From assembly GCA_012518275.1 (NCBI GenBank), contig JAAYSS010000047.1, positions 1-64,000 of the forward strand: 64,000 nt of DNA, read 5' to 3'. A program made the translations under genes and the position numbers. The notes under the pieces were generated by a model, which worked only from the letters and a program-made list of their open reading frames with translations, did not search any database and was not told where the DNA came from. This DNA is from Bacteroidales bacterium (GTDB lineage Bacteria > Bacteroidota > Bacteroidia > Bacteroidales > Paludibacteraceae). Positions 18,167 to 27,680 of the stretch are shown here, one piece after another. Within the stretch, counting starts at the first letter, position 1, and each line of letters opens with the position of its first letter.

Positions 18167-19945
18167 TCATTCGTCTGAGAAATGAAGTAACAATTCTCTG
18201 TATGAATTGAATATTTTTGATTTAGACACAAATCCTATATATCGCTTTTCATCATCGATAACCGGAAGATTCCATGCACCACTATCTTCAAAAATCTCCA
18301 TTACTTTCCCCATCGGAAGCCCAACATTAATCAACGCCGGTGGTGAAATCATCAATTCCTTAACCGTAAAGCGCTGATATAACTCCGGTCTAAACATAAT
18401 GTTACGTACCTCGTCAAGCAATACTACTCCGAGCAGCACCCTTGAGTCAGGCTCCACCACAGGGAACACATTTCGACGCGAATTAGATATAACTTTTACC
18501 AGTTCACCCAAAGTCATATCCGGAGCAAGTTCTTTCAAGTCTGTTTCTAACACATCTTCCATTTTCAATAATGTAAGCACTGCACGGTCTTTATTGTGAG
18601 TAATGAGTTCTCCCTTTTGTGCCAGCCGCATAGCATAAAGGCTATGCCGTTCAAACAACAAAATGGTAAGATAAGACACCACTGAAACTATCATCAGCGT
18701 CATAAAAAGATTGTATCCTCCGGTCAACTCAGCAATCAAAAAAATCCCTGTCAGAGGTGCATGCATAACACCCGACATAAGCCCTGACATACCTGCAAGC
18801 GTAAAATTTTCTATCGGAACTACAAATCCAAACTGATTTAATACTGTTGCTACTACAAAGCCCGTAATACTACCGATAAACAGCGATGGAGCAAAAATTC
18901 CCCCAACACCCCCGGGACTTGTAGTGGCTGTTGCGGCAACAATCTTGAAAATTATAATCAGAACCAGATAAACCATTAACATCCAAACATTATCTTGAAA
19001 ACTAAGGAATAAACTTCGATCAAGTACGGTAGAAGATTGCTTATTTAATAATGCTTCAATGGTTTCATAACCTTCGCCATAAAGCGGCGGAAAAATAAAA
19101 ATCAAAATGCTGAGGATAACACCGCCGAGCAATAACTTTTGAATCGGCGATTTAATGCTTCGAAAAAAACCTTCCAAAAAATTCATTCCACGCGTAAAAT
19201 ATAGCGAAACCAAACCGCAGGCAATACCCAATACAATCAACCAGGGAATGCGCCCAACGGCGAATGGCTCATAAGTAGAAAATTGGAATAAAAATGCCTT
19301 TCCGGTCAGCACATAGGAAAGAGAAGTAGCTGTAACCGAAGAAATTAACAAAGGAACTATTGACGTCATGGTCATATCGAGCAATAAGACCTCCAACGTA
19401 AAAACAAATCCGGCAATAGGGGCTTTGAAAATACCCCCAATAGCTCCGGCTGCACCACAACCAATCATCAACATCAAGGTTTTTTGATCGAGTTTAAAAA
19501 ATTTGCCCAGATTGGAACCGATAGCTGAACCAGTCAAAACGATAGGCGATTCAGCACCCACCGAACCTCCGAAGCCGATAGTTACGGCACTACCCACTAT
19601 CGATGTCCACACATTATGCAGTTTTATAATTGATTTTCGCTGGGAAATGGCATAGAGAATTCGAGTTACACCGTGACTGATGTCATCTTTCACAATATAT
19701 CTGACAAAAAGATACGAAAGGGTAATGCCGACAAATGGGAACAACAGATACCAAAAACTTACTTCGTCCGGATTAAACCAACCAGTAAGAAGTTTCTGAA
19801 TAAGATAAATAGCAGATTTTAAAACGTTGGCGGCAATAGAGGCAAAGATTCCTACCAAAAGGCTGAGGAAAAGAACAAAATGGTGCTGCTTGATGTTCTT
19901 TTCACGCCATGCTATTAATTTACCGTACCAATTTTTATCAATCAT
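18167..19945 (-). CDS. CLC-type chloride channel/antiporter with two CBS domains
   Basis: Inner-membrane anion channel or anion/proton exchanger, 592 residues. About ten to twelve membrane segments cover residues 20-430, followed by two CBS domains (about 455-585) that often bind nucleotides. The gating-glutamate loop reads GSVGAESP and the third filter loop GGIFAPSLF. The first loop, usually GSGIP, reads SHGVT, as in some bacterial subfamilies, so ion selectivity is uncertain. The ATG at 19945 is chosen over the GTG at 19969, which overlaps the promoter box. Confidence 0.9.
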   Translation of the reverse strand: MIDKNWYGKLIAWREKNIKQHHFVLFLSLLVGIFASIAANVLKSAIYLIQKLLTGWFNPDEVSFWYLLFPFVGITLSYLFVRYIVKDDISHGVTRILYAISQRKSIIKLHNVWTSIVGSAVTIGFGGSVGAESPIVLTGSAIGSNLGKFFKLDQKTLMLMIGCGAAGAIGGIFKAPIAGFVFTLEVLLLDMTMTSIVPLLISSVTATSLSYVLTGKAFLFQFSTYEPFAVGRIPWLIVLGIACGLVSLYFTRGMNFLEGFFRSIKSPIQKLLLGGVILSILIFIFPPLYGEGYETIEALLNKQSSTVLDRSLFLSFQDNVWMLMVYLVLIIIFKIVAATATTSPGGVGGIFAPSLFIGSITGFVVATVLNQFGFVVPIENFTLAGMSGLMSGVMHAPLTGIFLIAELTGGYNLFMTLMIVSVVSYLTILLFERHSLYAMRLAQKGELITHNKDRAVLTLLKMEDVLETDLKELAPDMTLGELVKVISNSRRNVFPVVEPDSRVLLGVVLLDEVRNIMFRPELYQRFTVKELMISPPALINVGLPMGKVMEIFEDSGAWNLPVIDDEKRYIGFVSKSKIFNSYRELLLHFSDE

Positions 19946-19968
19946 TACCAGTGTAAGTAAATGAAACA

Positions 19969-19976
19969 CAAAGATA
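19969..19976 (-). promoter_or_regulatory. -7 box (TATCTTTG) for the CLC gene
   Basis: Exact TAnnTTTG match on the minus strand, 24 bases upstream of the ATG at 19945. Confidence 0.6.
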
Positions 19977-20026
19977 ATATTTTTTCATTTAGATAGAAAA
20001 AATCAAGCGCTAGATTTATTGCACGG

Positions 20027-21430
20027 CTACATCCCTTTACCTTTGAATAAAATTTCGAGGGTGAAAAAAATAATTTTTAAATCGGTACCAAGATTCATAT
20101 CCTCTGTGTACACAATATCATAATTAAGGCGTTCTATCATCTTTTCAATTGTATCTGCATAACCAATTTTTATCGGTCCCCAAGAGGTTAAACCCGGGCG
20201 GATGCGGTAAATCAAGCAATAATACGGTGCCTTTTGGACAATTTGATCAATGTAATATTTGCGTTCAGGACGTGGCCCTACTAAACTCATATCCCCTTTT
20301 ATGACATTAAAAAATTGTGGAATTTCATCTAATCGGTATTTGCGCATCGTGCGTCCAACTTTTGTTATCCTATCATCATCAGGACCACTCAGCTGAGGTA
20401 TCCCTTTTTCAGAATCGTAGTACATGGAACGGAATTTCAACATATTAAAACTCTTTCCAAATCTTCCGATACGCTCTTGTTTGTACAATACAGGACCTTT
20501 AGACCCCATTTTGATGGCTATAGCAAAATAAATCATAAAAGGCGATAACAATATCAAACTAAGTACAGATATCACAATATCCATCGCACGTTTCACGCAA
20601 AGTTCCCAGTCTGACATGGTGGGCTGCGTAACACTCACCAGCGGATTAATTCCGTACTTCTCAATCCTAACTTTCCCCGTCAATATTTCATAAAGACGAG
20701 GTGTAAACCAAATATCTACATTGTACTGAAACAGCCGATTGATTACATCAAAAATTCGATGCCCACCTGGATCATCTAACGCTACCACAACCTCACTAAC
20801 ATTATTATTCTCAATTACTTTCCCAACTTCAAATATATTGCCTAAAATTAATTCGAGGGGTACATCTTTTTCGAAGGACTCTACTTTCACATAACCAACA
20901 ACCGTATTAAATAAGGATGTTTTAGAGATTTCTGACGCTATCCTTTGGGCATTTTTCCCCGTTCCAACAATCAGGGTATTGATTGTCCACTTTTTTCTCT
21001 TAAAATTTCGACGAATAATTAAGGTTTGAATAATCCGAAAAAGCCATGTAAAGCCAAACAACATCGCATAAAGCACTAAAAGCGAGTAGTAATAATAGGT
21101 ATAGTCGACCACAATATCGTCGAGAAGTAACACAAAGAAAATAATGACCGAAATAATAGCAGTAGTAAGCAAGGTGGTAAAAAACTCAAAGAATTTTGAT
21201 TCTTTTATGGGATTAAGATAATAGCCGGAAAGGTAGTTTATAGCAAGGCAAAGAAGTAAGAAAAGTACTAGGTTAGTATAATAGTTATAATTCGGGAAGA
21301 AAATCGTAATGTTAGAGAATAAAATCCCGTCATTCACAACCCACCTGAAAATCATAAAAAGTATCCACACAATCAGTGCTGCTACTAAATCAAAGAATAT
21401 GTACTTAAAAATGAGTACTTTTTTATTCAT
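20027..21430 (-). CDS. Undecaprenyl-phosphate sugar phosphotransferase (exopolysaccharide initiating transferase)
   Basis: Membrane enzyme starting polysaccharide synthesis by moving a sugar phosphate onto undecaprenyl phosphate. Four or five N-terminal membrane segments (about 1-130), a Rossmann-like CoA-binding domain (IVGTGKNAQRIA near 155-165), then a bacterial sugar transferase domain (about 270-467) with KRAMDIVISV, ERIGRFGKSFNMLKFRSM and the catalytic-site motif DEIPQFFNVIKGDMSLVGPR. The layout is that of WcaJ/WbaP-type polyisoprenyl glycosylphosphotransferases. No other capsule genes are near. Five bases separate it from the upstream Sua5-type gene, so they are probably co-transcribed. 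Confidence 0.9.
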   Translation of the reverse strand: MNKKVLIFKYIFFDLVAALIVWILFMIFRWVVNDGILFSNITIFFPNYNYYTNLVLFLLLCLAINYLSGYYLNPIKESKFFEFFTTLLTTAIISVIIFFVLLLDDIVVDYTYYYYSLLVLYAMLFGFTWLFRIIQTLIIRRNFKRKKWTINTLIVGTGKNAQRIASEISKTSLFNTVVGYVKVESFEKDVPLELILGNIFEVGKVIENNNVSEVVVALDDPGGHRIFDVINRLFQYNVDIWFTPRLYEILTGKVRIEKYGINPLVSVTQPTMSDWELCVKRAMDIVISVLSLILLSPFMIYFAIAIKMGSKGPVLYKQERIGRFGKSFNMLKFRSMYYDSEKGIPQLSGPDDDRITKVGRTMRKYRLDEIPQFFNVIKGDMSLVGPRPERKYYIDQIVQKAPYYCLIYRIRPGLTSWGPIKIGYADTIEKMIERLNYDIVYTEDMNLGTDLKIIFFTLEILFKGKGM

Positions 21431-21435
21431 ATGCG

Positions 21436-21999
21436 CTATTTCCTTATAATCTCAATCACGTTTCCCAAACCAAGTTTTACTATCGAGCTGGGCTGTGCGG
21501 GCATGACATCATCTTGTCGGTATTCTACAACATAATCAACCGCGTTAATTATTTCCTGCGAAATTTCCCCAAAAGAAGTCGGCGGCTTTTCACCGCTAAT
21601 ATTGGCGGATGTCGAAACTATTGGAGCACGAAACATCTCGCACAGTTTTTTCGAAAACCACTCATTAGTTACTCTGATACCAATTGTCCCGTCTTCAGCC
21701 ACTAAGTTTTTAGCTAAATTCTTTGCTTCGGGATAAATAATTGTCAGCGGTTTTGTGGTCAATTCTATCAAATCCCAAGCTATCTCGGGAATTTCTTTCA
21801 CATAGGCTTGCAACTTTGCTGTAGAATCAATCAAAACAAGCATTGATTTTGTCTCTTCGCGCTGTTTAATTTCATAAATACGTTTCACAGCACTCTCGTT
21901 AGAAGCATCGCAGCCCAGTCCCCAAATTGTATCTGTTGGGTATAAAATAATGCCGCCTGCGCGAAGTACTTCTACCGCTTTTTTCAAGTTTTCCTGCAT
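21436..21999 (-). CDS. L-threonylcarbamoyladenylate synthase (Sua5/YciO/YrdC family)
   Basis: Makes threonylcarbamoyl-AMP for the t6A37 modification of ANN-decoding tRNAs. 187 residues from the ATG at 21999 (the track start 22014 is GTG). YrdC core motifs GGIILYPTDTIWGLGCD (first 30 residues), KQREETKSMLVL and STSANISGEKPP are present; there is no C-terminal Sua5 domain. YciO-like proteins share this fold, so the exact role is likely but not certain. It sits between tilS and the sugar transferase in one minus-strand group. Confidence 0.88.
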   Translation of the reverse strand: MQENLKKAVEVLRAGGIILYPTDTIWGLGCDASNESAVKRIYEIKQREETKSMLVLIDSTAKLQAYVKEIPEIAWDLIELTTKPLTIIYPEAKNLAKNLVAEDGTIGIRVTNEWFSKKLCEMFRAPIVSTSANISGEKPPTSFGEISQEIINAVDYVVEYRQDDVMPAQPSSIVKLGLGNVIEIIRK

Positions 22000-22063
22000 A
22001 TTGTTCACTTCCACTTAATCAAAACGTAAATATATGAGTTTTATTTTAATGAATGAAAAACAC

Positions 22064-23395
22064 TTATTGAGTGAGGGAAATTTCTAGGATATTTTTTGTT
22101 TTTTCGGTGATCCTAAATCGATTATCTGCTCTTAATCCAATTATCCAAACTATTTTGTTTTCAGAAACTAATAACCAAATGCTTTCTTTTTGATTTCGGT
22201 TGATTTTCTCATCAATAAAAAAATCACTCAATTTTTTGCTTTTTTTCATTCCAAAAGGATGGAAACTATCACCATGTTTCCATTTTCTGATTGTAAGCGG
22301 AAATTGAATTTTATCCGCATCAACGTGTATTCTTTCGGCTGTTTTTGAAACAATGAAATTTTCGCTCATCAAGATTTTTTTCAGTGTCAAAGAAATCGGA
22401 TTTTCGATTGCGGTATCGGTTTCATCTATTGTAAATTCAAGTTTTAAATTCGGTTCAATTAAGTCGACAATTAAGTGTTCTCGATCTTTCAATACTCTAT
22501 GAGTATCTGAGTAATAGCGATTCCCGGGTTCTTTATCCAATCCTTCAAAAACATCCTTGCTCACGTTGCTGTTAAAGTTATATTCTTGCAAAATTTCATA
22601 AAGTACTGTTTGGGGGGCAGGCTGAGATTTCAGTTTTTCAATATTGATAAAAGTTTGATTTTCTTGGCTGAAAGTGATTGTTGCTTTAATTTCATTGATT
22701 TTTTCAGAATAAATTTTCCAAGCATCACGAAACCTTGAAATATTGTCGGCTAAAGATTGTTTTACTGACGGATTGATGTCCGCCATTGCCGGTAAAATAA
22801 TATTCCGGATTTTATTTCTGCTGTATTCATTTTCCAGATTAGTGGAGTCTGTTACATAGTCGAGTTTCTGTTTTTGGGCGTATTTTTCAATTTCGGAACG
22901 AGTGCAGCAAAGCATCGGGCGCACGATATTTCCATTTTTTGGTTCAATGCCGGTAAGTCCTTTCAGCCCGGTTCCACGAATCAAATTCAGCAAGACCGTT
23001 TCAATCGAGTCGTCTATGTGGTGAGCAGTTACAATAGCTCGGCATTTATTATCATCAGCTGTTTTTTTGAACCACGCATAACGTAAATCGCGTGCAGCCA
23101 TTTCGATGGAAATATTATTAGATTTCGCAAATTTAACGGTATCAAAATCAACTTTTTTGTAAATTAATTTATAGCTTTCAGCTAATTTTTCCACAAAAAG
23201 TTCATCTCGGATTGATTCATCGCCGCGCAGATGAAAATTGCAATGCGCCGCAACGCACTCAAAACCTAATTTTTGCAGCATATGGAGCATCACAACTGAA
23301 TCGGCGCCCCCACTCACACCGACCAAGACCCTTTCATTTTTGTCCAGAAGTTGATTTGCGTCTATAAATTGTTGAACTTTTTTGAGCATTTCCAT
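22064..23395 (-). CDS. tilS: tRNA(Ile)-lysidine synthase
   Basis: Converts C34 of tRNA-Ile(CAU) to lysidine using ATP and lysine. The N-terminal PP-loop ATPase motif SGGADS is at 28-33, with ATAHHIDDSIETVLLNLIRGTG and the TilS C-terminal substrate-binding domain (about 360-444, ending in FRITEKTKNILEI). The ORF track extends 57 codons upstream; the ATG at 23395 (or 23389) is preferred because a promoter box at 23424-23431 lies within the extension and the family begins about there. Product 444 residues, ordinary length. Confidence 0.93.
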   Translation of the reverse strand: MEMLKKVQQFIDANQLLDKNERVLVGVSGGADSVVMLHMLQKLGFECVAAHCNFHLRGDESIRDELFVEKLAESYKLIYKKVDFDTVKFAKSNNISIEMAARDLRYAWFKKTADDNKCRAIVTAHHIDDSIETVLLNLIRGTGLKGLTGIEPKNGNIVRPMLCCTRSEIEKYAQKQKLDYVTDSTNLENEYSRNKIRNIILPAMADINPSVKQSLADNISRFRDAWKIYSEKINEIKATITFSQENQTFINIEKLKSQPAPQTVLYEILQEYNFNSNVSKDVFEGLDKEPGNRYYSDTHRVLKDREHLIVDLIEPNLKLEFTIDETDTAIENPISLTLKKILMSENFIVSKTAERIHVDADKIQFPLTIRKWKHGDSFHPFGMKKSKKLSDFFIDEKINRNQKESIWLLVSENKIVWIIGLRADNRFRITEKTKNILEISLTQ

Positions 23396-23404
23396 CGTTT
23401 TGAG

Positions 23405-23412
23405 TATTTTTG
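23405..23412 (+). promoter_or_regulatory. -7 box (TATTTTTG) for folC
   Basis: TAnnTTTG followed by CA, with a leader of about 80 bases to folC. It lies 12 bases from the opposing tilS box, so RNA polymerase footprints on the two promoters would overlap. Confidence 0.55.
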
Positions 23413-23423
23413 CAACCGTCTTA

Positions 23424-23431
23424 CAAAGATA
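23424..23431 (-). promoter_or_regulatory. -7 box (TATCTTTG) for tilS
   Basis: Exact TAnnTTTG match on the minus strand, 29 bases from the tilS ATG at 23395. Confidence 0.6.
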
Positions 23432-23499
23432 AAAAATACTTTTTGAAATCCGCACGGCAACTCTGACGGAATCACACATTTCAAAATCAAAATTTCCAA

Positions 23500-24789
23500 A
23501 TGAATTACCCTGAAACAATCCAATATCTTTACAATCGCCTGCCTGTTTTTCATCAAATTGGCGCAAAAGCCTACAAACCCGGGCTTGAAAATTCCATCAA
23601 AATGATGAGCCAACTTGGCAATCCACAAAATAGTTACAAAACAATTCACATTGCAGGAACGAATGGAAAAGGTTCGGTTTCTCACTTTCTGTCAGCCATT
23701 TTGCAGTCGGCAGGGTACAAAGTCGGGCTTTACACTTCGCCCCATTTGGTTGATTTCAGAGAGCGAATTCGAGTGAATGGCCAAAAAATCAGCGAGCAAT
23801 ATGTTGTCGATTTTGTGAAAGAAAATGAAACCTTTTTTAACAAAATTCAGCCTTCGTTTTTTGAAGCCACGATGGCAATGGCTTTTCAGTATTTTGCTGA
23901 TTCAAAGGTAGATATATCCTTAATCGAAGTGGGACTTGGCGGAAGGCTGGACAGCACGAATATAATCAACCCAATTTTATCCGTAATCACAAATATTGGA
24001 TTTGACCACACGGAGTTTCTTGGTGATTCGCTCGATAAAATTGCTGCTGAAAAAGCAGGAATTATTAAACCAAAAACGCCGGTTGTAATAGGAGAAACCA
24101 CTTCGGAAACAAAACCGGTCTTTATTGAAAAAGCTATACAGGAAAGTGCTCCTATTATTTTTTCAGAAGAAAAACACCAAGTCGATTTCTTCAGATATGA
24201 TGATAAAATTATGAATGTGGAAGATTCGACGCTTGGGATGTTAAAAATTGGTTTAAGCGGTGATTATCAACTGAAAAATGTGTCAACAGTTCTTACTTGT
24301 TTTGATGAATTAAATAGTTTAGGCTTAAAAATTTCACAAGAAAACGTGAAAGTCGGACTGTTGAAAGTAGTTGAAATGACAGGCTTGCAAGGGCGTTGGC
24401 AGGAAATTCAGAAAAATCCCCGCGTGATTTTAGACACAGGACATAACGTGGAAGGTGCAAAACTTGTTGCGTTTCAATTGCGCAAGCAAAGATATAATCG
24501 ACTTCATATTATTTTTGGAATGGTAAACGACAAAGATGTTACTGGCGTTTTATCGTTGTTGCCACAAGAAGCTGTGTACTATTTCACTGCTGCTCAGGCC
24601 AAAAGAGCTTTGACACCGAAAGAATTACAGGAAAAAGCAAGAAAATACAATTTGGAAGGAAAAACATTTCCGTCCGTTGATGAAGCAGTAAAAAACGCAT
24701 TAGATACTGCCAACAAAGACGACCTGATTTTTATCGGTGGAAGTAATTTTATTGTTGGTGAAGCACTTGCGTTTTTTGACAAACGATAA
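23500..24789 (+). CDS. folC: Bifunctional folylpolyglutamate synthase/dihydrofolate synthase
   Basis: Adds glutamate to dihydropteroate and to reduced folates; Mur-ligase-fold enzyme of 429 residues. The ATP loop GTNGKGS is at 53-59, followed by GLYTSPHLVDFRERIR, DVSLIEVGLGGRLDSTN and TNIGFDHTEFLGDS, and the C-terminal domain contains ILDTGHNVEGAKL. Length and motif order are typical. It supplies polyglutamylated folate that MetH would use as methyl donor. Confidence 0.94.
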   Translation: MNYPETIQYLYNRLPVFHQIGAKAYKPGLENSIKMMSQLGNPQNSYKTIHIAGTNGKGSVSHFLSAILQSAGYKVGLYTSPHLVDFRERIRVNGQKISEQYVVDFVKENETFFNKIQPSFFEATMAMAFQYFADSKVDISLIEVGLGGRLDSTNIINPILSVITNIGFDHTEFLGDSLDKIAAEKAGIIKPKTPVVIGETTSETKPVFIEKAIQESAPIIFSEEKHQVDFFRYDDKIMNVEDSTLGMLKIGLSGDYQLKNVSTVLTCFDELNSLGLKISQENVKVGLLKVVEMTGLQGRWQEIQKNPRVILDTGHNVEGAKLVAFQLRKQRYNRLHIIFGMVNDKDVTGVLSLLPQEAVYYFTAAQAKRALTPKELQEKARKYNLEGKTFPSVDEAVKNALDTANKDDLIFIGGSNFIVGEALAFFDKR

Positions 24790-24840
24790 AAAAGTGGTAA
24801 TCAATTCATCAGATTACCACAACAGCAGTTTTTTTAATTT

Positions 24841-26274
24841 TTATTTCAAATTAATTTTCGAAGGTCTGATCATCTGTTTCGGATCCAAAATTTTGTCCAA
24901 CTCTTCTTGGGTTAACAGTTTTTTATCAAGAACAAGCTGATACACACTACCACCCGTTTTCAGAGCTTCTTGAGCTATTTCCGTACAGCTTGCATACCCA
25001 ATAAACGGCTTTAGTGCCGTAACAATCCCAATAGAGTTTTCTACCATATTGCGACAATGGTCGCCATTTGCGGTTATTCCGTCCACGCATTCTACTCGAA
25101 GCGTATTGCAAGCACGAGCCAGCCAGGTGCATGATTCGATAACACTTTGAACCATAACAGGTTCCATTACGTTTAATTCCAATTGCGCCGCTTCCGATGC
25201 CATCGTTACGGTCAAATCATTTCCGATAACTTTGAAACAAACTTGATTTACCACTTCGGGAATTACCGGATTCACTTTTCCGGGCATAATGGACGACCCG
25301 GGTTGCTTAGGTGGAAGGTTAATTTCCGACAGTCCGGTACGTGGTCCGGAAGCCATCAGGCGAAGGTCGTTACACGTTTTTGACAAGCGGATAGCAAGCA
25401 TTTTCAATGCAGACGAATAAGCCACCATGGCAGAAGTATCGTGCGTAGCCGCAACCAAGTTATCAGCTAATGTAATGTTCCAATTAGTAATTTTTTTGAT
25501 ATGTCGCGTGCAGATTTCTGCGTATTCAGGCTCAGCGGTAATGCCTGTACCAATGGCAGTAGCACCCATATTTATAACAAGTAACCCTTCCGAAACCCGA
25601 CTTAAGCGCTTCAATTCACTACGCATCGCTTCAGCAAAAGCGCCAAAAGACTGTCCAAGTGTCATAGGTACAGCATCTTGCAATTGAGTCCGACCCATTT
25701 TTATGATATTTTCAAATTCTTTTTCTTTTTTCTCAAACGAAACAATTAGCTTTTCAAGTGCGCTCTTTATCTCTTCGTGAAGCATGTAAAGCCCTAAACT
25801 CATCGCCGTGGGATACGCATCGTTTGTCGATTGTGCCATGTTGATGTGATCGTTCGGGTTGATAAATTTGTACTCAGCGCGCTCTTTACCCATTATTTCC
25901 AATGCCCGGTTGGCTATCACTTCATTAGCATTCATGTTTACGCTCGTTCCCGCACCGCCTTGCACCAAATCAATGGGAAAATGTTTAGTGTGTTTCCCGT
26001 CCATAAGTTCACGGCAAGCTGTAACTACAGCATCTTTTATCGCATCCGCAACTAATCCAAGTTCGTGATTGGCGAGTATGGCTCCCATTTTCACAATCCC
26101 AAGGGCTTTAATAAATTGTGGATGATCTGAAAGTAATTGACGGCTGATGTCAAAATTTTCGATGCAACGAAGGGTTTGAATTCCAAAAAGTGCATCAGCA
26201 GGGACTTCTTTGTCTCCTAAAAGATCATGCTCAACACGAACTTTACCGCTGGTTTTGAATTTGTACGTATTCAT
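24841..26274 (-). CDS. aspA: Aspartate ammonia-lyase
   Basis: Homotetrameric enzyme reversibly deaminating aspartate to fumarate, feeding fumarate respiration or aspartate catabolism. 477 residues with the fumarase/aspartase signature GSSIMPGKVNPV near 326-337. The N-terminal block VRVEHDLLGDKEVPADALFG and the HINMAQSTNDAYPTAM region are also typical, and favour aspartase over class II fumarase. It has its own promoter. Confidence 0.92.
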   Translation of the reverse strand: MNTYKFKTSGKVRVEHDLLGDKEVPADALFGIQTLRCIENFDISRQLLSDHPQFIKALGIVKMGAILANHELGLVADAIKDAVVTACRELMDGKHTKHFPIDLVQGGAGTSVNMNANEVIANRALEIMGKERAEYKFINPNDHINMAQSTNDAYPTAMSLGLYMLHEEIKSALEKLIVSFEKKEKEFENIIKMGRTQLQDAVPMTLGQSFGAFAEAMRSELKRLSRVSEGLLVINMGATAIGTGITAEPEYAEICTRHIKKITNWNITLADNLVAATHDTSAMVAYSSALKMLAIRLSKTCNDLRLMASGPRTGLSEINLPPKQPGSSIMPGKVNPVIPEVVNQVCFKVIGNDLTVTMASEAAQLELNVMEPVMVQSVIESCTWLARACNTLRVECVDGITANGDHCRNMVENSIGIVTALKPFIGYASCTEIAQEALKTGGSVYQLVLDKKLLTQEELDKILDPKQMIRPSKINLK

Positions 26275-26300
26275 AGTTAAATTTGATTTATGGATTTCTA

Positions 26301-26308
26301 CAAAGATA
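26301..26308 (-). promoter_or_regulatory. -7 box (TATCTTTG) for aspA
   Basis: Exact TAnnTTTG match on the minus strand, 27 bases upstream of the aspA ATG. Confidence 0.6.
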
Positions 26309-26444
26309 ATATTTTATGGTATGACTGCCTAAGAAAAAAACTAAAAAAATTTAGAAAATTTCGTTAACCTTACAAACAATTTTCTAGTTGTTGATTGAAT
26401 TCAAGTTTTAAAAGTTAAATCTATGAAAAATAATTTTGTTAAAA

Positions 26445-26458
26445 TCGGAATGTTCCGA
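26445..26458. promoter_or_regulatory. Dyad TCGGAA-N2-TTCCGA upstream of porQ-like gene
   Basis: Perfect 6-bp inverted repeat with a 2-base spacer, ending 10 bases before the porQ -7 box, so it overlaps where the -33 region would be. It could be an operator, but no regulator is known for it here. Confidence 0.35.
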
Positions 26459-26468
26459 TAATAGGTGT

Positions 26469-26476
26469 TATTTTTG
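26469..26476 (+). promoter_or_regulatory. -7 box (TATTTTTG) for porQ-like gene
   Basis: TAnnTTTG match with a leader of about 70 bases to the ATG at 26555. A second match, TAATTTTG, lies at 26431-26438. Confidence 0.5.
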
Positions 26477-26554
26477 TACTAAAAACACAATTACAGTAAT
26501 AGTTTTGCGTTACTATTTACGATTTACATATCAGTTGATTCAGATTCAAATAGT

Positions 26555-27601
26555 ATGTTTAAGAAAAAGATTGTTCTAACATCCATTCTATTACTCTTAA
26601 ATTTCTTGTTAGCTTTTCCACAAGCCGGCAGGGGAGTTTATCGATTTTTGGAGCTCCCCGTATCAGCTCGTGCCGCAGCTGTGGGTGGTAATAATGTATC
26701 TCTGCGCGATAATGATGTGAATTTTGCATTGATGAATCCAGCGCTTCTGACCAATGAAACATACGGCGTCATCGGACTGAATATGGCAAATTATCTGTCG
26801 GATATTAAATTTGGGAGTGCAGTATACGGACATAATTTCGGTGAAAATAATCTATTCGCTTTCGGTGTACAATACGTGGATATGGGAAAATTTGCAGGAT
26901 ATGATGAACTAGGTCAATACACCGAAGATTTTACTGCAAAAGACATCGCTCTGCATATCAGCTACGCCCGTCCGTTGAACGATTTTTTTACCGCAGGAGC
27001 TACTTTAAAACCAATTTTCTCAGCCTACGAACGATATTCCAGTGTTGGTTTGGCGATGGATTTGGGAGTAAATTACAACACAGAACTATTCAAAGCCGGA
27101 TTAGTTATCAAAAATGCAGGAGTTCAGTTGAAAGGCTATTATTCCGACATCGGCGGGCAACACCGTGAGCCACTTCCATTTGATGTTCAGCTAGGAGTGA
27201 CAAAGAAATTTGAACATGCTCCACTACGAATCTCGGTTACCGCCAATAATTTGCACCGCTGGGATGTAGCAACCTATCAAAAAACCAACAAAAAAGAAAC
27301 AAACTTGGACGGGACACCCATCGAAAAAAAAATCAGTTTTGCCGATATGGCTTTTAGGCATTTAACTTTCGGCGTGGAGTTTGTCCCTTCTCAAAATTTT
27401 TACGTAGCTGCTGGTTACAACCACCGCCGCAACCGAGAAATGTCTATGGAAGGTTTCAAAAGCTTGGCCGGATTTTCGCTTGGTGCCGGAGTAAAACTCT
27501 ACAAATTTCATGTTGGATTTGGCATGACACAATTTCAAGTTGGCAACAATTCCTATCAGTTCTCTATCAGTACTAATTTAGGCGAGTTTGTAAGTTTCTA
27601 A
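26555..27601 (+). CDS. porQ: PorQ-like outer-membrane protein (type IX secretion)
   Basis: 348-residue outer-membrane beta-barrel with a signal peptide (about 1-23, ending AFPQA). The mature start GRGVYRFLELPVSARAAAVGGNNVSLRDNDV is characteristic of PorQ. PorQ is required for type IX secretion in Porphyromonas gingivalis, where it acts with PorU, PorV and PorZ in the attachment complex. The gene stands alone with its own promoter; cmk lies 1 kb downstream, with cutC between them on the opposite strand. Confidence 0.82.
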   Translation: MFKKKIVLTSILLLLNFLLAFPQAGRGVYRFLELPVSARAAAVGGNNVSLRDNDVNFALMNPALLTNETYGVIGLNMANYLSDIKFGSAVYGHNFGENNLFAFGVQYVDMGKFAGYDELGQYTEDFTAKDIALHISYARPLNDFFTAGATLKPIFSAYERYSSVGLAMDLGVNYNTELFKAGLVIKNAGVQLKGYYSDIGGQHREPLPFDVQLGVTKKFEHAPLRISVTANNLHRWDVATYQKTNKKETNLDGTPIEKKISFADMAFRHLTFGVEFVPSQNFYVAAGYNHRRNREMSMEGFKSLAGFSLGAGVKLYKFHVGFGMTQFQVGNNSYQFSISTNLGEFVSF

Positions 27602-27680
27602 TTGAAAAATTAACTTATGCTTGCCAATTTCTAAGTCATATCGCAGGTTACCAACCAATTAACCAAAATTAGATTACGAA

